Of a DNA stretch of 6,776 bases, positions 1-4,775 are shown in pieces (the stretch's first letter is position 1; each line of letters begins with the position of its first letter). The stretch comes from Candidatus Methanophagales archaeon (GTDB lineage: Archaea; Halobacteriota; Syntropharchaeia; Alkanophagales; Methanospirareceae). The notes below the pieces were generated by a model, which was given only the letters and a program-made list of their open reading frames with translations, was not told where the DNA came from and searched no databases. Where the stretch lies: positions 1 to 6,776 of the forward strand of contig JAGGRS010000201.1 of assembly GCA_021159475.1 (NCBI GenBank). The letters are read 5' to 3'. Both the position numbers and the translations under genes were made by a program.

Positions 1-131
1 GGGAGATGTATGTGCGTGAGGCGGTGGCAGTGGGCATGAAAGCGATAGAGCAGGGCGTGGCGAAGCGGGTGCTGAGTGAAGAGGAGTTAGAAGAGGAGGT
101 GCGAGCGAGGATATTGAAATCGTCAAAATGA
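1..131 (+). CDS. 3' end of probable malic enzyme (malate dehydrogenase, decarboxylating), partial
   Basis: The only open reading that fits the left edge runs in the frame whose first full codon is at 3-5 and ends at TGA 129-131, giving the last 42 residues of a protein. The tail contains REAVAVGMKAIEQGVAKR followed by an acidic helix (LSEEELEEEV) and a short basic end. This resembles the C terminus of NAD(P)-dependent malic enzymes, where a conserved helix of the type 'AVA..AIEQGVAR' precedes a last helix. Malic enzyme converts malate to pyruvate and CO2 in the cytoplasm. The catalytic and nucleotide-binding parts lie outside the window, so the name rests on tail similarity only. The gene converges on the ogg gene, with 10 bp between the two stop codons and no clear terminator there. 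Confidence 0.55.
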   Translation, partial: EMYVREAVAVGMKAIEQGVAKRVLSEEELEEEVRARILKSSK

Positions 132-141
132 ACGTATTGTA

Positions 142-795
142 TCATTTAAATACTGTTCCTGTCCCTTTATACCACAACACGAAATCCAGGTGCGATAACG
201 GTATATGAATCCGCTCAGAAAAATGCTTCATCTCTCGCTCGAGCTCAAGATATCTCCGTCTGGACAAACTCGCCGGTATCTCCTCTATCACCCCTAACAA
301 CTTCAAATTCTTCAGGATATGTCTATCAAGAATCGCAAGATTGGCTCCTAACCCTATATTTCGCAGCAGATGGCTCGCCTCTTTATAGCCAAGTCCTCGC
401 ACAGCGCCAACCAGCCAATCTCTCGCATCGCTTACATCATTGAATGCACATAGCCTGCTTTTTAGCCTTATCTCTCCATCAACCATGAATTTACATCTCG
501 CCTCTATGATATATTGCGCTTTACGGACTTTAAACCTCACGCCTCTCAAATTATTCGCGATTGATTCTCTATCGCCCGCTAATAGCAGATTCTGCTTAGC
601 AAGGTTCTCTACTGCCTTCCAGCAGAGTTCTGCCCTCGATTGTGGCGTGAGCAGGCAGTATACAAGCTCTTTGAATATGTCTTCCTCACTGCCCCTATCC
701 CTCAGCTCTCGGAATTCCTCCAGTCTGGCTATTATCGCTGGTCTGATGGATTCATAGATTGAATATATCTCATCAAAGGCGCTACAATCAATCAT
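142..795 (-). CDS. ogg: Archaeal Ogg2-family 8-oxoguanine DNA glycosylase / AP lyase
   Basis: This is a 217-residue bifunctional base-excision repair enzyme that removes 8-oxoguanine and nicks the abasic site. The helix-hairpin-helix signature is plain at about residues 133-164: GLGYKEASHLLRNIG contains the catalytic lysine (K138), and LAILDRHIL contains the conserved aspartate (D157). An N-terminal helical segment carries LLTPQSRA (48-55), typical of this HhH-GPD branch. The protein ends HLDFVLWYKGTGTVFK. A C-terminal lysine as the last residue is a hallmark of Ogg2 enzymes, in which it helps recognise 8-oxoG, so the gene appears complete. Length matches the family (about 205-220 residues). 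The start lies 15 bp after the pheA stop. No strong ribosome-binding site sits in that gap, but a GGCGGAGGG purine run ends the pheA coding region, so translational coupling is plausible. It is the last gene of the lysA-pheA-ogg cluster. Confidence 0.92.
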   Translation of the reverse strand: MIDCSAFDEIYSIYESIRPAIIARLEEFRELRDRGSEEDIFKELVYCLLTPQSRAELCWKAVENLAKQNLLLAGDRESIANNLRGVRFKVRKAQYIIEARCKFMVDGEIRLKSRLCAFNDVSDARDWLVGAVRGLGYKEASHLLRNIGLGANLAILDRHILKNLKLLGVIEEIPASLSRRRYLELEREMKHFSERIHIPLSHLDFVLWYKGTGTVFK

Positions 796-810
796 ATGTG
801 AAACTGAAGA

Positions 811-1674
811 CTACAAACCCTCCGCCATGGGGTAAGAACCCAGGATTTTTAGCATCGCCACTCGCTTTTTTATGCCTGCTAACGCATCCTTTATCGCCTC
901 TTCCTCTATATGTCCCTCACAATCTATATGGAACATGTAATCACCCATAGCCCGCTTTGATGGTCTTGACTCAATCTTCGTGAGATTTATACCCCTGTGG
1001 GCAAATTCGCCCAGAACATCATATAGCGCACCCGGGCGGTCCTTGAGGTAGATCAGTATAGAAGTCTTATCGCGTCCGGTTGGTGCTGTCCGCATGTTGG
1101 TGGAAGAGAGGACTACAAACCTCGTTACACTATCGCGGTCCTGCACGTTCTCTTCTATTATTCTGAGGTGATATTCAGCCGCGGCTGTTTCTGACGCCAA
1201 TGCTGCAATCTCCTCTGACTGCGATGCCTGTTTCGCTGCCACTGCTGTGCTATCCACCGGCTTCACCTCCTTATCCTTGCATCTCGCTCGCAGGAATCGC
1301 TTGCACTGCGCCAGTGCATGTGGATGCGAAACAACCTTCTTTACACGCTCAAAATTGTTCAATGCCAGCAGGCATATCTTTATTGGCACTAAAATCTCCC
1401 CCACTATCTGCATTTGCGTTCCCGGTTCGGCATTTTCGCCCGATAAGACATCCAGAGTCTCACCAACTGACCCTTCCAATGAGTTCTCTATCGGCACTAT
1501 CCCATAATCCACCTCCTTTGTGAGTATGCTCTCCGATACATCCAGTATTGTATCATAATATCGCATCTCCACCTCAGTCTCTAAATTCATCCTCTTCAAA
1601 CCCACCCATTTCAACGCCGCCATCTCCGAGAAAGTCCCCGCAGGACCCAGTATACCTATACCTGTTCTCATCAT
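811..1674 (-). CDS. pheA: Prephenate dehydratase (monofunctional, with regulatory ACT domain)
   Basis: Converts prephenate to phenylpyruvate with loss of water and CO2, the committed step to phenylalanine. The 287-residue protein has a catalytic domain at about residues 4-190: GPAGTFSE (10-17), the PIENSLEGSVGETLD block (61-75), SHPHALAQC (116-124) and the signature DSVTRFVVL, whose TRF (184-186) carries the catalytic threonine. An ACT domain follows at about 204-283, with GALYD (215-219) and ESRP (235-238), the motifs that bind phenylalanine for feedback inhibition. No chorismate mutase domain is fused, unlike the enterobacterial P-protein. The start overlaps the lysA stop as ATGA. Two ATGs occur in tandem: GAGGT lies 4 nt before the first (1674) and 7 nt before the second (1671), so the second may be the one used. 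Control is probably allosteric through ACT plus translational coupling to lysA. Confidence 0.96.
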   Translation of the reverse strand: MMRTGIGILGPAGTFSEMAALKWVGLKRMNLETEVEMRYYDTILDVSESILTKEVDYGIVPIENSLEGSVGETLDVLSGENAEPGTQMQIVGEILVPIKICLLALNNFERVKKVVSHPHALAQCKRFLRARCKDKEVKPVDSTAVAAKQASQSEEIAALASETAAAEYHLRIIEENVQDRDSVTRFVVLSSTNMRTAPTGRDKTSILIYLKDRPGALYDVLGEFAHRGINLTKIESRPSKRAMGDYMFHIDCEGHIEEEAIKDALAGIKKRVAMLKILGSYPMAEGL

Positions 1675-2924
1675 CTCAACCTCGCCGGGACCTTTTGATT
1701 CCGTAACAGGTCCTCAAAGCTCTCTCTCTCCCTTATCAGGTCTGCATGCCCGTCCCTGACCAGCACTTCCGCACATCGCGGACGCCCATTATACTGGGAA
1801 CTCATTGAGAACCCGTAAGCGCCCGTATCGAGTATCGCAATCAGGTCGCCCCTCTTCACCTCCGGCAGCAGTCTATCCCTGGCAATTATATCGCCCGCTT
1901 CACAGATGGGACCCACAATGGTATATAATTCGGTGCATGGCTCGTTATACCTGTTCGCTACCACCACCTCATGATACGCATCATACATCACCGGTCTTAT
2001 CAGGAGATTGAATCCTGCATCTATCGCTACGAAATTCTTGAACGCGTGCTTGACGGCATTTACACGGCTCACGAGTATGGATGCTGAGCCCACAATAGAC
2101 CGCCCGGGTTCCAATATCAATTTTGGTGCTATGCCCGCCTCCGCTTTATTACGCTCAAATGCTGGTAAGAGCGCATCATGGAGTTCCGCGGGCGTTGGAG
2201 CCTTCTCCTCAGGTCTGTATCCTATCCCGAGCCCACCACCGAGGTCTACAAATTCAAGCTCTATACCGGCTTCATGCAGGCTCGCAACGAGATTCAACAT
2301 CTTATCTGCGGCATCACCAAATACGCGCACATCCAGTATCTGTGAGCCGATATGGCAATGCAGACCCCTGAGCGAGATGTTCCGCATACTGTGTGCCGCA
2401 CGACATATCTTCATCACCTCCCCATAGGGAACACCGAACTTCGATTCTTTCAAGCCCGTTGCTATCTTCGGATTTATATCAGCCGATATATCGGGATTTA
2501 CACGTATAGCAATCTCCACTTCAGCCCCGAGCTGCTCCGATACCGATGCTAAGGCGTTCAATTCGTCATACGAATCTACGGAAACCCGAACGCCCGATTC
2601 CACCGCCGCTATCAGGTCGTCATCACTCTTTGAATTGCCATTGAACAGTATCTTCTCCCGCTCTATGCCCGCCAGCTTCGTTAGCTGGAGTTCGCCCGTT
2701 GAGAACACATCAGCACCTGCACCTTCACGTGCCAGCAGTTTTAATATCGCTAAATTGCCGTTCGCCTTCACCGCGTAGTAAATGTCCGTATCATAATCCT
2801 CAAATGCGGTTTTATAGCTTCTGAAATTCTCTATTATCCTATTCTCGTCCGTTATGTAGAGTGGCGTGCCATACTCCTCTGCCAGTTCCACCACATCTGC
2901 ACCGCCGAAATATAAATGGCTCAT
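1671..2924 (-). CDS. lysA: Diaminopimelate decarboxylase
   Basis: A PLP enzyme (fold type III) that decarboxylates meso-diaminopimelate to L-lysine, the last step of lysine synthesis by the DAP route. From the chosen start it has 417 residues, normal for LysA. An N-terminal TIM barrel carries the Schiff-base lysine K53 in YYAVKANGN, then HIGSQ (191-195), the glycine-rich DLGGGLG (227-233) that holds PLP phosphate, and EPGRS (272-276). The C-terminal beta domain has CEAGD (341-345), supplying the cysteine and glutamate that reach into the partner subunit's active site, and Y370/Y378. The frame stays open 21 codons further upstream to 2987, but that stretch is the tRNA-His gene read in frame, so ATG at 2922-2924 is preferred. 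Only a weak GGGA ribosome-binding site precedes it. The stop overlaps the pheA start by 4 bp. Confidence 0.96.
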   Translation of the reverse strand: MSHLYFGGADVVELAEEYGTPLYITDENRIIENFRSYKTAFEDYDTDIYYAVKANGNLAILKLLAREGAGADVFSTGELQLTKLAGIEREKILFNGNSKSDDDLIAAVESGVRVSVDSYDELNALASVSEQLGAEVEIAIRVNPDISADINPKIATGLKESKFGVPYGEVMKICRAAHSMRNISLRGLHCHIGSQILDVRVFGDAADKMLNLVASLHEAGIELEFVDLGGGLGIGYRPEEKAPTPAELHDALLPAFERNKAEAGIAPKLILEPGRSIVGSASILVSRVNAVKHAFKNFVAIDAGFNLLIRPVMYDAYHEVVVANRYNEPCTELYTIVGPICEAGDIIARDRLLPEVKRGDLIAILDTGAYGFSMSSQYNGRPRCAEVLVRDGHADLIRERESFEDLLRNQKVPARLR

Positions 2925-2940
2925 TCTTCCCGGAGCAAAA

Positions 2941-3011
2941 GGCCGGGGCTGGGATTTGAACCCAGGTCTTGGGATCCACAGTCCCAAGGGATGCCTCTAC
3001 CACACCCCGGC
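2941..3011 (-). tRNA. tRNA-His (anticodon GUG)
   Basis: Read on the minus strand, a 7-bp acceptor stem GCCGGGG/CCCCGGC is followed by a T arm CTGGG-TTCAAAT-CCCAG and an anticodon arm TGGGA-CTGTGGA-TCCCA, giving anticodon GTG. The discriminator base is C73 (comp. of 2941), as expected for histidine tRNA, and CCA is not encoded. The base just before G1 (position 3012) reads A on this strand, so the G-1 that normally pairs with C73 is not encoded. The D arm is weak: with the anticodon stem fixed, only two G-C pairs form cleanly and 10-25 is T/C. The gene is 71 nt long. It lies 16 bp upstream of lysA and probably shares its transcript. Confidence 0.95.
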
Positions 3012-3018
3012 TATTCCA

Positions 3019-3027
3019 TTAATAATA
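3019..3027 (+). promoter_or_regulatory. Probable TATA-like box for aroD
   Basis: TTAATAATA is centred about 29 bp upstream of the aroD ATG. Transcription starting about 26 bp downstream would begin within a few bases of the start codon, fitting a leaderless mRNA and explaining the lack of a Shine-Dalgarno sequence. The match to TTTATATA is only moderate. Confidence 0.4.
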
Positions 3028-3042
3028 GAGTAAGACCATGTC

Positions 3043-3050
3043 TATTTAAG
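3043..3050 (-). promoter_or_regulatory. Probable TATA box for tRNA-His (and lysA-pheA-ogg)
   Basis: On the minus strand this reads CTTAAATA, close to the archaeal TATA consensus. Its centre is about 35 bp from the tRNA 5' end, so a start 26 bp downstream would give a leader of roughly 9 nt, removable by RNase P. It abuts the aroD start codon. Inferred from sequence and spacing only. Confidence 0.6.
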
Positions 3051-3051
3051 G

Positions 3052-3783
3052 ATGTTGAATAAGATAGGCGATGTGGAATTGGGCTATGCACCGGTTATAG
3101 CAGCAGTGCTGAATCGGCTCTCAATGGATGCGGTAGCACGTGCGGATGCGAGTGGCGCGGCGATAATAGAGCTGAGAATAGACCTTTTAGAGCCCGAGGA
3201 GCGGAGTGTCGAGCGAGTGAAGGAGTTCCTTACGACGCTGAGACTGACCATGCCTGTAATCGTCACGAACAGGAGGAGGGAGGAGGGCGGGTCTTTCACG
3301 GGCACTGAAGATGAACGGATTGGGATTCTCCGCAGTGTAGTGGCAACCGGGCTGGTGGATGCCGTTGACATCGAGTTCCTTGCGGATGGCAGGGACGAGA
3401 TAATAGAAGAAGCAAAGAAGCATCATATCCCCGTCATACTCTCGTTCCACGATTTCTACGGTATGCCCGCCCCAGACGAGCTACTGGAGCTCATTGATGG
3501 CATGTATAAAGCAGGCGGTAGCATCGCAAAGGTCGCTGTCACACCACGAACGGCGCATGATGCTTTAAACCTGCTCCAATTGACACATCGGGTGTCGAGC
3601 AATGGTCAGCCATTGATTACTATCGGGATGGGGGACTGGGGGAGGCATCTGCGTGTAATAGCACCATTATATGGCTCAGTCCTGACTTACGGGTTCATAG
3701 AAGATGAGCCCGTAGCGCCCGGGCAATTCAGTGTTCGTGAACTGAGCGACATGCTGGCTAAACTAAAACCGCTTCGTCAGTGA
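3052..3783 (+). CDS. aroD: 3-Dehydroquinate dehydratase, type I
   Basis: Third step of the shikimate pathway: dehydrates 3-dehydroquinate to 3-dehydroshikimate through a Schiff base. The 243-residue TIM barrel carries the type I set: ELRIDLL (E40, R42), VTNRR (R74), SFHDF with the general base H133, KVAVTP with Schiff-base lysine K160, the GMGDWGRHLR segment with R201, a phosphate-end GS motif in APLYGSVLTYG, and APGQ (Q225) near the end. All catalytic residues are present and the length suits an archaeal member. One small difference is leucine where the family often has serine just before R201. There is no ribosome-binding site; the ATG lies only 40 bp from the divergent tRNA-His, so a leaderless transcript is likely. 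Its last six codons and stop overlap the end of the convergent Toprim gene. It supplies the pathway that pheA, across the promoter, later draws on. Confidence 0.96.
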   Translation: MLNKIGDVELGYAPVIAAVLNRLSMDAVARADASGAAIIELRIDLLEPEERSVERVKEFLTTLRLTMPVIVTNRRREEGGSFTGTEDERIGILRSVVATGLVDAVDIEFLADGRDEIIEEAKKHHIPVILSFHDFYGMPAPDELLELIDGMYKAGGSIAKVAVTPRTAHDALNLLQLTHRVSSNGQPLITIGMGDWGRHLRVIAPLYGSVLTYGFIEDEPVAPGQFSVRELSDMLAKLKPLRQ

Positions 3784-4158
3784 TGTTATTGATTCTATAT
3801 CCCTGATGCCACGAAGACACAATATCCTGCCTATCCTCTCCCTGTACTGGTTCTCCACTTTCACACCCGCTCGCTCCAGACTCGCCGTTAATCGCCGGTT
3901 CAGCCTCTTTCCCGCTCTGTCATAGTCCGTGAGTATCGTAATGCGCCTGTATCTATTCATCAAGTAGTCCACGAAACCCGCATAGCTGAATCCCGCTGAA
4001 TACGTCGCTATCTCCTTCGTCACGCCCAGCGCCTCCAGCGCCTCCCTGTCATGCACGCCCTCCACAACTATCGCATCCACAAAATCGTCCATCTCCCGTA
4101 TCACGTCGCACAGCTCAACATAAGCTTCATAGTCCCTCGCACGCTCTGCTCTGCTCAT
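3763..4158 (-). CDS. Small Toprim-domain protein (UPF0292 / RNase M5- and primase-like)
   Basis: A 131-residue protein built almost wholly of one Toprim fold. The conserved glutamate E33 is in DAIVVEGVHDREAL, a segment resembling RNase M5 Toprim. The metal-binding DxD pair D78/D80 is in ITILTDYDRAGKRL. A short basic C-terminal region (about 100-131) ends SITSLTKRF. It matches the archaeal small primase-like/UPF0292 group, thought to be a metal-dependent nuclease or nucleic-acid enzyme; no substrate can be assigned. The frame extends 13 codons further to an ATG at 4197, but the AT-rich box at 4179-4190 lies within that extension and is centred about 27 bp upstream of ATG 4156-4158. The shorter, probably leaderless start is therefore preferred. 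Its 3' end overlaps aroD by 21 bp. It is divergent from the THUMP gene. Confidence 0.82.
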   Translation of the reverse strand: MSRAERARDYEAYVELCDVIREMDDFVDAIVVEGVHDREALEALGVTKEIATYSAGFSYAGFVDYLMNRYRRITILTDYDRAGKRLNRRLTASLERAGVKVENQYRERIGRILCLRGIRDIESITSLTKRF

Positions 4159-4176
4159 CGAGATAAGATAAGAGAC

Positions 4177-4192
4177 ACAAAATTTATTTTGT
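4177..4192. promoter_or_regulatory. Near-palindromic AT element, probable shared divergent promoter
   Basis: ACAAAAT-TT-ATTTTGT forms a 7-bp inverted repeat around a 2-bp centre. It is centred about 27 bp from the Toprim ATG on the minus strand (leaderless start) and about 37 bp from the THUMP ATG on the plus strand, leaving room for a leader of about 11 nt that includes its ribosome-binding site. One box could therefore serve both genes. This is inferred from spacing. Confidence 0.45.
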
Positions 4193-4212
4193 TTCAATGA
4201 ATAAAAATATAT

Positions 4213-4220
4213 GGATGTGA
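4213..4220 (+). promoter_or_regulatory. Ribosome-binding site of THUMP gene
   Basis: GGATGTGA differs by one base from the archaeal Shine-Dalgarno core GGAGGTGA. It precedes a tandem ATGATG (4222, 4225). Spacing is 1 nt to the first and 4 nt to the second ATG, so the second is the better start. Confidence 0.45.
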
Positions 4221-4221
4221 G

Positions 4222-4749
4222 ATGATGGAGAATTGGAACGTATTGGTGGTGGCGGAGAGGAACATGGAGGATGCGTTATTGGAGGAGCTGAGCGAGGATG
4301 GCGATTTTGAACCCTCTGGTTTCAGGGATGTATTGATAGGGAACGTGAATGACATAGTGGAGTTCCTGGAGGATGCGGAGAGCAAGAAGTATGCACACCT
4401 GAGCAGGGTGATACCCATTGACGATGCGTTCTTTGTCTCACCCGAGAATTTAATAGAGACATTGAAGAGGAGAATAGAGCGATATATAGACGAATTTGAG
4501 CCAGGGGACACCTTTGGATTCCGTGTAGAGAGGCGAGGGATGAAGGATAAGGTGTCCAGCCAGGCTGTGGAGAGAGAGGTTGGCGGATACTTCTACGACC
4601 TCCTGGAGAAGATTCACGGTCGTAAGCCGAAGGTGAACCTTAAGAATCCGGATAAGCTCATAGCAATCGAGATAGTGGGTAACAGATGTGGATTTGGATT
4701 CATAACGAAAGAGATGAGGAATAAGTACAGGGTGATAAAGATAAAATAG
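4222..4749 (+). CDS. THUMP-domain RNA-binding protein (COG1818 / Tan1-like)
   Basis: A 175-residue protein with an N-terminal alpha/beta segment (about 1-70) and a THUMP domain (about 72-165). The THUMP pattern is clear: TFGFRVERRG (97-106), the helix SSQAVEREVGGYFYDLL (112-128) and VNLKNPDKLIAIEIVG (138-153), followed by the last strand GFGFITKE. No methyltransferase, deaminase or thiouridylase domain is attached, which places it with the stand-alone archaeal THUMP proteins related to yeast Tan1. Tan1 is the tRNA-binding adaptor for N4-acetylcytidine formation. A tRNA-binding role is likely; a part in ac4C synthesis is inference, and no acetyltransferase gene is in the window. The start has tandem ATGs, with residue 1 or 2 possible. 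cdhE follows 26 bp downstream on the same strand, so the two may be cotranscribed. Confidence 0.88.
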   Translation: MMENWNVLVVAERNMEDALLEELSEDGDFEPSGFRDVLIGNVNDIVEFLEDAESKKYAHLSRVIPIDDAFFVSPENLIETLKRRIERYIDEFEPGDTFGFRVERRGMKDKVSSQAVEREVGGYFYDLLEKIHGRKPKVNLKNPDKLIAIEIVGNRCGFGFITKEMRNKYRVIKIK

Positions 4750-4775
4750 AATTCGGGGGATGATTATAAAGAGAG

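Noticed and set aside
440..757. 105-codon plus-strand open frame
   Set aside because: It lies wholly antisense to ogg, whose HhH motif and terminal lysine are intact. The translation is Ser/Leu-rich with no recognisable fold.
1200..1523. Plus-strand open frames of 86-107 codons
   Set aside because: They are antisense to the pheA catalytic domain, Pro/Ser/Leu-rich and without motifs.
2008..2427. 139-codon plus-strand open frame
   Set aside because: It is antisense to the core of lysA (HIGSQ to PVMYDAYH region). No domain and no plausible start signal; a shadow of a conserved gene.
3033..3043. AGAC-CAT-GTCT inverted repeat between the divergent promoters
   Set aside because: The arms are only 4 bp, which chance easily produces. 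Not listed as an operator without a second copy or conservation.
4764..4769. TATAAA just upstream of cdhE as its own promoter
   Set aside because: It lies only about 10 bp from the ATG, so a start 26 bp downstream would fall inside the coding region. Cotranscription with THUMP is more likely.
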